Source: Endozoicomonas atrinae (lineage in GTDB: Bacteria > Pseudomonadota > Gammaproteobacteria > Pseudomonadales > Endozoicomonadaceae). Taken from it: DNA of 64,000 nt. Location of the stretch: contig NZ_LUKQ02000003.1 of NCBI RefSeq assembly GCF_001647025.1, forward strand, positions 1 to 64,000, in the 5' to 3' direction. Position numbers and translations under genes: made by a program. The notes beneath the pieces were generated by a model, which did no database searches, was not told the origin of the DNA, and saw only the letters and a list, made by a program, of their open reading frames with translations. Position 1 is the stretch's first letter; every line of letters starts with the position of its first letter. Below are positions 18,371 to 27,113 of this stretch, piece after piece.

Positions 18371-21300
18371 ATGAGTTCAGAATCACCCAGTGAAAACGGT
18401 CGGCGAAAGAAGGGTGGTCTGGCACTTACACTTTTTCTCTGGTTTATTGTTTTATCCATTGGGCCTGTTGTTATTGTTGGATTGAATGAGTATAAGACGG
18501 GAAAAGAGGCAATCGTTAAAGATCGTTATGATCAACTTTCATCCGTCAACTTTCAGTTGACTCAACGCATTAATGAATACTTTGATACGGTATTAACCAA
18601 TTTATTCATTATGGCATCATCTTCCGAAGCATTTATCGCGGAGTTGGTGTCGACCCCTGGCTTTAAAACACAGTCGGTATCTGAATTTATTAACTCCAGA
18701 GAGTACGGGGATATATATGAAAAGTACTCCATGGAGTATGTGGATTTTCTTCGATTCTATGATTACTCCGATGTGATTCTGGGCGATGCGGCAGGGAATA
18801 TTCTTTACACTGTTAATGAATACAGCGATTTAGGAAAGAATCTATTTTCTTCAGAGCTGGAAAATACCCTTTTTTCTCAGGCTGTTAAAGACAGTCTTTA
18901 TGATCAGCAGCCGAAGTACGCAGATCTTGCTGCCTATCCGCCGATAGGCAATGAGAAAGTCGTCTTTTTAGTATTGCCGCTTGCTGATTCCTTCCAGAAA
19001 GCTGTTGGCTTTATTGCGGTTCAAATTCACCCGAAGAATATTCAGGTTATGTTTGACAGTGGTGAGTCAAATGTAGCGGGGCTCTCCTCATTTTTGGTTG
19101 GTAAGGATCGTAAAATTCGCTTTGGTACCCAGTTTGAAAATCAAAAACAGCTGATATTTGAGGAGGATAACCCGCTTATTAATTTATGGTTAAGCCATCT
19201 CGAGGATGATGGGAGTTATAGAGAGGATGATGCTCATTTTGATGGATTTACTTCAGATAGTGGTCATGCTCATGAGCCAGCTGGAGAGCATGATCATGAC
19301 TTGGAATTAATGTCAGGGGATTTTGACTCTTTAAGCCTGGATGAGGAGAACGTATTGAATCGGGCTGCAAAAGCCAGTTTAAGTCATATACGAAGTTATA
19401 TTCATGGTGAAGAGGTTCTTGGAATCTATCTGCCAATTAATATTGCCGGAACACCGATGGCGATGCTTTCGGAAGTAACTCATCGACATGCTTTTGCATC
19501 CGTTCAGGATTTTCGGAAACGCCTTTTTGTTCTTATTGCAATCACATTTGCTTTGGTGGTTGTTATTGCTCTATTTGTTACGCGCCAACTGGTCAAGCCT
19601 ATTCGGTTGATTACCCGATGGGTCAATCGTGTTGCAGCAGGTGATTATGAAGAAGGCAGTGTACTGAAAGGGAGTAATGAGATCAGCGAACTCAGTCGCA
19701 GTTTTGCCCAGATGACCGATAGGCTGCGAATCGTCAGTGATGAAAATATTCGAAAAAACTGGTTGCAGGAGGGCATGGCAGGGTTGCACAACAGTGTTCG
19801 TGGTGAGCAGAATATGGCTGAATTGTGCAATAACATCGCGATCTATATTGCCCGATATCTGGATATGCATTCCGGCGCAATGTTTGTGAAGGATGATAAA
19901 AATCACCTGCGGTTGATGGGAACCTATGCCTGGCGCAAGCGCAATCAGCACGCGAACAGTTTTGAAGTTGGTGAAGGACTGATTGGCCAGGCAGCACTTG
20001 AAAGAGAAGTGATAGAGATAACCAATGTACCTGATGGTTACATGGAAATTGCGTCCGGACTTGGCTCTGCCAAACCGGCTCATCTAATCATTGTTCCACT
20101 GTGCTATGAGAATGAATTAAAAGGAGTTTTTGAGTTTGCCCGGCTTGGCCCAATGACGGATGAACAAAGTTTGTTTCTTGATTACTCCGTTGAAAGTATC
20201 GCCATTGCGATTAACTCTGCTCAGTATCGAACTCGGGTAAATCAGCTCCTGGATACGACCACTCAGCAGTCAGAGGCTTTGAAAGAGCAAAAAGAAGAAT
20301 TACGTTCAGTCAATGAAGAGCTGGAAAAACGAGCCGGTATTCTGGAAGAGTCTGAGGAAGAGCTTAAAGCACAAAGTGAAGAGTTGCAGAAATCCAATGC
20401 TGAATTGGAAGAACTCAGTGAACAGCTGATGACTCAGAAAGAGGAAATTGAGCGAAAAAATAAAGATATTGAGCTGTCCAGTAAAAAAGTGACGGAAAAG
20501 GCAGAGGAGCTTGCCCGGGCCAGTAAATATAAATCTGAGTTTCTTGCCAATATGTCTCATGAACTCCGCACACCATTGAATTCATTATTGCTCCTTTCAC
20601 AGATGCTGGCAGAGAACGAAGAAGGCAACTTGACAGAAGATCAGGTGGAGTCTGCACAGGTTATCTACAACGGAGGTAAGGAGTTACTGTCGCTGATCAA
20701 CGACATTCTTGATCTGTCCAAAGTTGAAGCAGGCAAAATGTCGGTAAATCTTGATGATACGCCCTTGAAGGAGATCAAAGGCAGCATTGAGACTATGTTT
20801 AACCCTCTGGCGGAAAATAGGAATCTGCAATTCCAGGTCAGTATAGAGAGAGGTGCAAGTAAGTCTGTTTTTACTGACAGCCAACGGCTAATGCAAATTG
20901 TTAAGAATTTTCTTTCTAATGCTTTCAAGTTTACCGAGGAAGGGAGTGTTCGGGTAAGAATGTTTAATGAAACCCGAGCTGGCCGTTTTTCAGAAGATAT
21001 GTGGATTGGTTTTGCTGTTAAAGACAGTGGGATTGGGATTCCCAAAGAGAAGCAGGCATCCATTTTTGGATCATTCCAGCAGGCTGATGGATCTACCAGC
21101 CGAAAATATGGGGGAACCGGGCTTGGGCTGGCAATCTCCAGAGAGATGGCAGAACTTCTGGGGGGCTTTATTGAACTGAAAAGTAAGGAAGGTGAAGGGA
21201 CGGTCTTTACTCTCTTTCTGCCCGCCAATCCAGTATGTTCTCTTAGTCCTGAGAAAGTGCTGGCAGAAAACTATGTCCCAGATGTGTTTGATCAGTCTTT

Positions 21301-22558
21301 TGGAGCCGATGAGCTAGAGGCTGTCTCTCAAGAGTCCCCAAAAAATGATGAGCCAGGGGCTGAGGTACCTGAGCCTGTTGTGATGGAAGCGTTTGATTAC
21401 CAGGTGCTGGTTATTGAGGATGACCCCCACTTTGTTGCCATTCTTACTCAATTGGCGGGTAAGCATCACTTTGGTTGTTTGTATGCATCGACTGGAGAGC
21501 AGGGAGTTGCTCTGGCCCGGAAGTACCAGCCATCTGCGATCATTCTGGACTTAGGCTTGCCGGATATGGATGGTCAGGAGGTACTTAGGCATTTAAAAAG
21601 TGATGATGCAACCCGGCATATACCGGTACATATCGTTTCGGGACGGGATCCAGGATCAGTTTCCAGCCTGGGAGCTGTTGGCTACCTGATGAAGCCCGTG
21701 AGTGTCGCTGATATTGATAAAGCGTTTATGACACTTGAGAAGGCAATTAGTCAGGATATTCGCGATGTGCTGATTCTTGATCTGGATGAAGAGCAGAGAT
21801 CTCAAGTAGGAAGTATGCTGGAGCAAAAAGGTCTTCATGTGGGATATGCCAGCTCTGTAGCGGGGGCCGAGAAAGAGCTTGATGACCACCAGTGGCACTG
21901 CCTGATTATGGATCTGGAGTTGGGTGATACAGGTGGGCTGGAGTTTCTGGAAAAAATGAAAGGCAAGCTGGGGCCAGATATGCCTTCAGTGGTGATTCAC
22001 ACCGCGCACCCTGTTGATAAGGCAGAGCACTCCCGGTTGCAGGAATTCACCAATGCCATGGTGATGAAGGGTGATAGAGCCTTTGAAAGAATCACTGATG
22101 AAGTCAGCCTGTTCTTGCATACCGTCAATAAGGATCAAATAGATGATACTCCGGATGAACCTGTGACCGGGTCTGAGAAGAGCCTGGATGGACACAAGAT
22201 TCTGCTGGTTGATGATGATTTGAGAAATACATTTGCTCTTTCCAAAGCCCTTCAAGGCATGGGGCTGGAAGTTGTGCTCGCAGACAATGGCAAAAATGCG
22301 ATCAGCAAGCTTGAGGAAGAAGAGGGCATAGAGCTGGTGTTAATGGATATTATGATGCCGATTATGGATGGTTACGAAGCCACATCCACTATTCGGCAAA
22401 TGAATGAATTTAAAGAGCTTCCTGTAATAGCCCTGACTGCCAAGGCCATGGCTGGTGACAAGGCAAAATGTCTTGAGGCGGGAGCTAATGATTACATGAC
22501 TAAACCTCTGGATATGGACAAGCTGACAGCAATGCTGAAGGTGTGGCTGCTTCGATGA
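18371..22558 (+). CDS. Hybrid sensor histidine kinase (sensor-HAMP-GAF-HisKA-HATPase-REC x3)
   Basis: A 1395-residue membrane kinase. TM1 is near residues 16-38 and TM2 near 386-406, enclosing a ~350-residue periplasmic sensor that contains a His/Asp-rich stretch GHAHEPAGEHDHD near residues 297-310. HAMP about 407-460, GAF-like domain about 480-620, long coiled coil about 620-715. The HisKA phospho-acceptor is His730 in MSHELRTPLN. The ATPase lobe shows NAFKF, DSGIGIP and GTGLGLAI. Three receiver domains follow: Asp1060 in LDLGLPDMDG, a divergent middle one with Asp1181 in MDLELGD, and Asp1326 in MDIMMPIMDG. GAGG 7 bases before the ATG. It opens a four-gene operon with cheR-, cheB- and GGDEF-type genes. 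Confidence 0.95.
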   Translation: MSSESPSENGRRKKGGLALTLFLWFIVLSIGPVVIVGLNEYKTGKEAIVKDRYDQLSSVNFQLTQRINEYFDTVLTNLFIMASSSEAFIAELVSTPGFKTQSVSEFINSREYGDIYEKYSMEYVDFLRFYDYSDVILGDAAGNILYTVNEYSDLGKNLFSSELENTLFSQAVKDSLYDQQPKYADLAAYPPIGNEKVVFLVLPLADSFQKAVGFIAVQIHPKNIQVMFDSGESNVAGLSSFLVGKDRKIRFGTQFENQKQLIFEEDNPLINLWLSHLEDDGSYREDDAHFDGFTSDSGHAHEPAGEHDHDLELMSGDFDSLSLDEENVLNRAAKASLSHIRSYIHGEEVLGIYLPINIAGTPMAMLSEVTHRHAFASVQDFRKRLFVLIAITFALVVVIALFVTRQLVKPIRLITRWVNRVAAGDYEEGSVLKGSNEISELSRSFAQMTDRLRIVSDENIRKNWLQEGMAGLHNSVRGEQNMAELCNNIAIYIARYLDMHSGAMFVKDDKNHLRLMGTYAWRKRNQHANSFEVGEGLIGQAALEREVIEITNVPDGYMEIASGLGSAKPAHLIIVPLCYENELKGVFEFARLGPMTDEQSLFLDYSVESIAIAINSAQYRTRVNQLLDTTTQQSEALKEQKEELRSVNEELEKRAGILEESEEELKAQSEELQKSNAELEELSEQLMTQKEEIERKNKDIELSSKKVTEKAEELARASKYKSEFLANMSHELRTPLNSLLLLSQMLAENEEGNLTEDQVESAQVIYNGGKELLSLINDILDLSKVEAGKMSVNLDDTPLKEIKGSIETMFNPLAENRNLQFQVSIERGASKSVFTDSQRLMQIVKNFLSNAFKFTEEGSVRVRMFNETRAGRFSEDMWIGFAVKDSGIGIPKEKQASIFGSFQQADGSTSRKYGGTGLGLAISREMAELLGGFIELKSKEGEGTVFTLFLPANPVCSLSPEKVLAENYVPDVFDQSFGADELEAVSQESPKNDEPGAEVPEPVVMEAFDYQVLVIEDDPHFVAILTQLAGKHHFGCLYASTGEQGVALARKYQPSAIILDLGLPDMDGQEVLRHLKSDDATRHIPVHIVSGRDPGSVSSLGAVGYLMKPVSVADIDKAFMTLEKAISQDIRDVLILDLDEEQRSQVGSMLEQKGLHVGYASSVAGAEKELDDHQWHCLIMDLELGDTGGLEFLEKMKGKLGPDMPSVVIHTAHPVDKAEHSRLQEFTNAMVMKGDRAFERITDEVSLFLHTVNKDQIDDTPDEPVTGSEKSLDGHKILLVDDDLRNTFALSKALQGMGLEVVLADNGKNAISKLEEEEGIELVLMDIMMPIMDGYEATSTIRQMNEFKELPVIALTAKAMAGDKAKCLEAGANDYMTKPLDMDKLTAMLKVWLLR

Positions 22559-23394
22559 TTGAGACTTGCACTGTAGCTGATCTGGAACGACTGGAACTCG
22601 ATTTACTGCTGGACGCTGTCAAGACGCGCTACGGCTATGACTTTCATGACTATGCCAAGGCATCAATGATTCGACGGGTAAAAAAATACATGGAGCAGGC
22701 TGGTATCAGTCATATCAGTGAGTTGATTCCACTGTTCCTGCACGATAATCGTGCATTTTATCGATTTGTGAAAAGCCTTTCTGTGGTTGTTACTGAAATG
22801 TTCAGGGATCCGGATGTTTTTAAAACCTTGAGGGAAGAGGTCATCCCTGTGCTCAAGACCTATCCGTTTATAAAGATATGGCATGCAGGGTGTGCTTCCG
22901 GTCAGGAAGTGTACTCTATGGCAATCATGTTGGAAGAGGAAGGCATATTGGATCGCTGCCAGATTTACGCGACCGACTTTAATGATGATGCATTGAAATT
23001 AGCGAAAAAGGGGATTTATCCTGCGGAAGATATTGAACTTTATGAGAATAATTACAGCCTTTCAGGTGGGAAGAACAAGCTCAGTGATTATTGGGTCAGC
23101 CTCTATGACTCAATCAAGGTCAATAGTCGTTTGTCGGAACGGGTGACGTTTGCGAATCACAACCTGGTGACGGATGGGGTTTTTGGCGAAATGCATCTGG
23201 TGATGTGCCGCAATGTACTTATTTATTTTAATGAACAGTTGCAGGACAGGGCTTTAACGCTCATTAACGACAGTTTATGCCCTAGGGGGTTTCTCTGTAT
23301 CGGACGAAGAGAGAATCTGAAGTTCAGTCAGATCAGAAATCACCTTGAAGATGTCAGTAACAGGTTTCGAATATACAGGAAACTTAGCTCGTGA
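22555..23394 (+). CDS. CheR-type protein methyltransferase
   Basis: A 279-residue SAM-dependent methyltransferase that would methylate glutamates of a partner protein. The N-terminal helical domain (DFHDYAKASMIRRVKKYM) is followed by the SAM-binding fold with WHAGCASGQEVYSMAIMLEEEG, the FNDDALKLAKKGIY region and LVMCRNVLIYF. ATG 22555 overlaps the kinase stop by 4 bases (ATGA). No chemoreceptor, CheA or CheW gene is nearby, so the substrate may be the kinase's own coiled-coil region, as proposed for similar CheB/CheR-linked kinases. That is inference. Confidence 0.92.
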   Translation: MIETCTVADLERLELDLLLDAVKTRYGYDFHDYAKASMIRRVKKYMEQAGISHISELIPLFLHDNRAFYRFVKSLSVVVTEMFRDPDVFKTLREEVIPVLKTYPFIKIWHAGCASGQEVYSMAIMLEEEGILDRCQIYATDFNDDALKLAKKGIYPAEDIELYENNYSLSGGKNKLSDYWVSLYDSIKVNSRLSERVTFANHNLVTDGVFGEMHLVMCRNVLIYFNEQLQDRALTLINDSLCPRGFLCIGRRENLKFSQIRNHLEDVSNRFRIYRKLSS

Positions 23395-23978
23395 GTCTTT
23401 CTTCAGTTGATGGGAAGCCCAGAGCTGTTGTGCTGGGAGCATCAGCAGGGGGGATTAATGCTTTAGGGTATCTCTTCAGTGAGCTTGGTGAGGACTTCCG
23501 ATTGCCCATACTGGTCACCAAGCATGTAGGATTAAATGATGATAGGGGCATGCTCCGTGTCCTTGCCCGGCAGAGCACATTGCCAGTCAAAGTGGCAAAA
23601 GATAAGCACCGAATACAGCCTGGAACGATTTATCTTGCCCCTGCTGGCTACCATATGCTGGTAGAGGAGCCGGATATTCTCAGCCTGAATCTTGAAGCTC
23701 CTGTTGCTCATTCTCGCCCATCTATTGATGTGTTATTTCAGTCAGCAGCCAGAATCTATGGAAAGGGTCTGGTTGCCGTTGTTTTAACTGGTGCTAATCG
23801 GGATGGTGCCGATGGTATTCGAGCAGTGAAAAGTTTTGGGGGAAGTACAGTAGTTCAATGTCCCAAGAGTGCTGAAATGGGGGTTATGCCCAAGGCATCA
23901 CTGGATACAGGCTGTGTAGATCACCTGATGACGCTGGAGGAAATTCCAGCCTTTCTGGATCAGATTGGCTGCATCTGA
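23391..23978 (+). CDS. CheB-type methylesterase, catalytic domain only
   Basis: 195 residues corresponding only to the CheB C-terminal esterase/deamidase domain; the usual N-terminal receiver domain is absent. The catalytic triad is visible: Ser in GASAGGINAL, His in TKHVGLNDD and Asp in TGANRDGADG. The GTG start overlaps the CheR stop (GTGA). Without a receiver its activity cannot be controlled by phosphorylation in the classical way and may depend on contact with the kinase. It pairs with CheR to set a reversible methylation state. Confidence 0.92.
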   Translation: MSLSSVDGKPRAVVLGASAGGINALGYLFSELGEDFRLPILVTKHVGLNDDRGMLRVLARQSTLPVKVAKDKHRIQPGTIYLAPAGYHMLVEEPDILSLNLEAPVAHSRPSIDVLFQSAARIYGKGLVAVVLTGANRDGADGIRAVKSFGGSTVVQCPKSAEMGVMPKASLDTGCVDHLMTLEEIPAFLDQIGCI

Positions 23979-24046
23979 TTTCTCCAACTTACAGTGCATA
24001 GGCCAGTGAAACTTTGCTTTCAGAAGTGAGACAGGGAATGTCTGGT

Positions 24047-25381
24047 ATGGAGATAAATAACAACGTCAAAATTCTGGTTGTGGATGATCGTCCGGAAAAT
24101 CTGTTGGCTATGGATAAGTTACTAAAGCCGCTGGGGGCAGAAATCCATAAGGTAGATTCTGGAGAGAAGGCTCTGTCTGAAGTTCTGGCCCATCACTTTG
24201 CAGTGATTCTTCTCGACGTACAGATGCCTGGCATGGATGGTTTTGAGACGGCTACATTGCTTCACAGTAATAAGCAAACTGCCAATATCCCCATTATTTT
24301 TGTTACTGCGATTAATAAAGATCATAACTACGTAGCCAAAGGTTATCAGTCGGGCGCTGTTGATTATTTACCTAAGCCGATTGTTCCGGAAATACTTCTG
24401 GGTAAGGTGAAAGTATTTTTACAACTGGAGGAACAGCGGCTGGAGCTTGAACAGGTCACCAGGGAGCTTCGATGGATCAGCCGGAAAAACAAGCTGCTTC
24501 TGGACTGCGCAGGAGAGGGTATTGTAGGGGTAGATAAAGAGGGAAAAATTACCTTTATCAATCCGACGGCCTGTGAATTGTTAGGAGGTCTTGAAGACGC
24601 TTTTCTGGATCAGCATATCAGCCAGTTTCTTTTTGATACCGCTGCTGGTGAAACAGCTCAGGATCAATGGCAGAGGTCGGATATTTATCGTGAGTGTCTT
24701 GAAAAAGGCGGGACACTTAAGCGATCCACTGAATTAATAAACGTGAGCCAGGGAAGGTTTCCGGCAGAGTTCAATATTGCTGCCATCGTTAATACCAGGA
24801 ACTCCGTTCAGGGAGCGGTGTTTGTCTTTCAGGATATAACTGAGCGCAAGCAGATGGAAGATCAGCTATTGAGAATGGCTAAGTATGATAGCCTGACAGG
24901 TCTGGCTAACCGAACGTTATTCAAAGAATTTCTTCAGTCCTCAATGGATCGAAGTGACCGCTACCATAATAATACAGCGGTAATGTTCCTGGATCTCGAC
25001 CATTTTAAAGAGATCAATGATCAGCTTGGCCACGATGCAGGCGATCAGTTACTGTCCAGTGTTGCAAATCGTCTTGAGGGCTGTATCCGTAAGGTTGACT
25101 TAATTGCCAGACTCGGTGGTGATGAGTTTGCCGTGGTTCTGGATGATGTTAAGACCTCGGAAGATGCCATAACGGTTGCCAATAAAATTCTTGACGTACT
25201 TAAGGAACCCCATGAACTGGGAGATTCTTCCAGAAAAGTAGGAACCAGCATTGGAATTGCATTTTATCCTGAGAATGGAAGTGATGCTGATGGTTTGATC
25301 AAGGCGGCAGATGAAGCCATGTATGTAGCGAAGAATGAAGGTCGGAATGACTTTCGATGTTACTCCGACCTTAACCAATGA
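24047..25381 (+). CDS. Response regulator with PAS and GGDEF domains (diguanylate cyclase)
   Basis: 444 residues: receiver (phospho-acceptor in ILLDVQMPGMDGF, about residue 60), PAS domain about 145-270 (DCAGEGIVGVDKEGKITFIN), and GGDEF domain from about 285. The active site GGDEF is intact at residues 357-361, and an inhibitory RxxD site (RKVD) lies five residues before it, so it should make cyclic-di-GMP and be product-inhibited. ATG 24047 is preferred because ACAGGGA sits 9 bases upstream, whereas it abuts the ATG at 24038. Last gene of the kinase-CheR-CheB operon and its likely output. Confidence 0.93.
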   Translation: MEINNNVKILVVDDRPENLLAMDKLLKPLGAEIHKVDSGEKALSEVLAHHFAVILLDVQMPGMDGFETATLLHSNKQTANIPIIFVTAINKDHNYVAKGYQSGAVDYLPKPIVPEILLGKVKVFLQLEEQRLELEQVTRELRWISRKNKLLLDCAGEGIVGVDKEGKITFINPTACELLGGLEDAFLDQHISQFLFDTAAGETAQDQWQRSDIYRECLEKGGTLKRSTELINVSQGRFPAEFNIAAIVNTRNSVQGAVFVFQDITERKQMEDQLLRMAKYDSLTGLANRTLFKEFLQSSMDRSDRYHNNTAVMFLDLDHFKEINDQLGHDAGDQLLSSVANRLEGCIRKVDLIARLGGDEFAVVLDDVKTSEDAITVANKILDVLKEPHELGDSSRKVGTSIGIAFYPENGSDADGLIKAADEAMYVAKNEGRNDFRCYSDLNQ

Positions 25382-25397
25382 ATTTAATAAAGCTAAT

Positions 25398-26663
25398 TTA
25401 CACTTCAAAGGGTGTATTAAGCTGCTTTTCTACAAAAACTTTCTTCAGTCTTGCAAAGCGGGGTAACCCATTGAGGTAGGCTGGGTACTCCTCTCCCTCT
25501 ATCAATGGCTCAAGGTAATCCCGACAGGTTGACGTAATGTTGAAGCCTTCCTGATTAATAAAATCAAGGGGCATTTTCCGCTCAAAATTGGCTACCTTTT
25601 CCAGGGGAACTTCTTTGATTGCCCAGCGATAAGGCAGGTCAGACTCACGAATAATCGCTGGCATCACAGCATTATGACCGGTCACCGCAAGTTCTACCGC
25701 AGCTTTACCGACGGCGTATGCCTGTTCTACATCAACCCGAGATGCTATGTGTCGGGCAGAACGTTGCAGATAATCAGCTACGGCATAGTGGTATTTGTAT
25801 CCCAGCTCCTGTTTAATCATATTGCATAGAGCAGGAGCCACTCCCCCGAGCTGCTGATGTCCAAAGGAGTCGATTACGGTTGTTGATGCCGAGATAAAAC
25901 TGCCATCGTTATACTTTGCGCCCTCTGAAGCGACGATAACGCAATAACCCTGGTTATTAACGGTTTCGTTCACTTTTTTCAGGAACTTCTCCTTGTCCAG
26001 TGGCAGTTCCGGGAAGATGATAATATGTGGAGGATCTCCATCCTGTCGCGCAGCAAGGCCAGTAGCTGCCGCCAGCCAGCCAGCATGTCTTCCCATGACT
26101 TCCATGACAAACACCTTGGTTGATGTATCGCACATTGAAGCAATATCGTGGCTGGCCTCTTTGGTTGATACAGCAAGGTATTTTGCCGCAGAGCCAAAGC
26201 CCGGACAGTTATCAGTAACTGCCAGGTCGTTATCGATGGTTTTGGGCACTCCGATACAGGTAATCGGGTACCCCATTTTTTCGCTGAGCTGGGAAACTTT
26301 CCAGGCAGTATCCATGGAGTCATTTCCACCGTTGTAGAAAAAATAGCCGATGTTATGAGTCTGAAATACTTGAATTAACCGACGATATTCCGCTTCACTT
26401 TCTTCGAACGATTTCAGCTTGTAACGACAGGAACCAAAGGCGCCGCCGGGAGTCCTTAGTAATGCGCCAATTGTTTCATCGGACTCATATGAGGTGTCGA
26501 TAAGCTCCTCACGCAAAGCTCCCAGGATGCCATTATGGCCTGCGTAGACTTTACTGATTTTATCCGGGTAACGACGAGCTGTTTCAATAACCGCACAGGC
26601 GCTGGCATTGATAACAGCGGTAACACCGCCAGACTGTGCGTAAAAAGCGTGCTTCAATGTCAT
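25398..26663 (-). CDS. pfp: Diphosphate-dependent 6-phosphofructokinase
   Basis: Phosphorylates fructose 6-phosphate using pyrophosphate, reversibly. 421 residues. The catalytic PKTIDNDL carries lysine in place of the glycine of ATP-dependent enzymes, and the phosphate-donor loop reads YNGGNDSMD, with Asp where ATP enzymes have Gly; both are hallmarks of the PPi type. EVMGRHAGWLAAATGLA is the substrate-binding segment. It ends 16 bases from the diguanylate cyclase stop (convergent) and is divergent from mpl. Confidence 0.92.
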   Translation of the reverse strand: MTLKHAFYAQSGGVTAVINASACAVIETARRYPDKISKVYAGHNGILGALREELIDTSYESDETIGALLRTPGGAFGSCRYKLKSFEESEAEYRRLIQVFQTHNIGYFFYNGGNDSMDTAWKVSQLSEKMGYPITCIGVPKTIDNDLAVTDNCPGFGSAAKYLAVSTKEASHDIASMCDTSTKVFVMEVMGRHAGWLAAATGLAARQDGDPPHIIIFPELPLDKEKFLKKVNETVNNQGYCVIVASEGAKYNDGSFISASTTVIDSFGHQQLGGVAPALCNMIKQELGYKYHYAVADYLQRSARHIASRVDVEQAYAVGKAAVELAVTGHNAVMPAIIRESDLPYRWAIKEVPLEKVANFERKMPLDFINQEGFNITSTCRDYLEPLIEGEEYPAYLNGLPRFARLKKVFVEKQLNTPFEV

Positions 26664-27113
26664 CGGTTAAATTCCGGGTGTTGCTATGTGTTGTTTTGTG
26701 TTTTTGGCTGATTGCAGATGATACCCGATCGAGAGCTTATTGGTAGCGCTTTGTCGGGTTCGTTGTTATGTATCAATTTTATGAGCTGATGGCCTTTCGA
26801 TGTCAACGTCCTTTTGCGCATAAGGCAAAAACAATGTCAAAATTCTGGTATCAGGGACTTCAGGGGCTGTTAAGTGCTGCCCACCCCCTAGGTCTGTGAC
26901 ATAAGGTTGCTGGTTAAGCTCGAACCAGAGCATTCGTGGCCTGGCACGAGCGCACAGGAATAATCTGATGTTCATAAGTACCAATGTTTTTCATGTTCTT
27001 GTCATAACGTCATAGGCTCACTGGTTTGAGCACGGGGCTATACGAGGCAATGAGCATGCAGCCTGATGTCAGCAGAGCCTGAATCTGGAGCACTTTTTTT
27101 GGAGAAAATGGGA
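26664..27113. other. 450-bp spacer between pfp and mpl
   Basis: Divergent promoter region without a credible gene; the 72-codon minus-strand frame at 26766-26984 looks like chance. It contains one copy of the short TA-associated repeat at 26891-26931. Confidence 0.5.
26891..26931 (+). repeat. Dispersed GGYCTGTTGRCATAAG-type repeat, copy 1
   Basis: Begins GGTCTGTGACATAAGG and continues GTTGCTGG, ending ACCAGAGC, preceded by TA. It matches, with gaps and substitutions, the repeats at 37946-37998 (same strand) and 62939-62981 (opposite strand). Confidence 0.6.

Noticed and set aside
19571-20083. 170-codon minus-strand ORF opposite the hybrid kinase
   Set aside because: Antisense shadow of HAMP and GAF coding sequence.
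26766-26984. 72-codon minus-strand ORF in the pfp-mpl spacer
   Set aside because: Covers the dispersed repeat and shows no protein family features.
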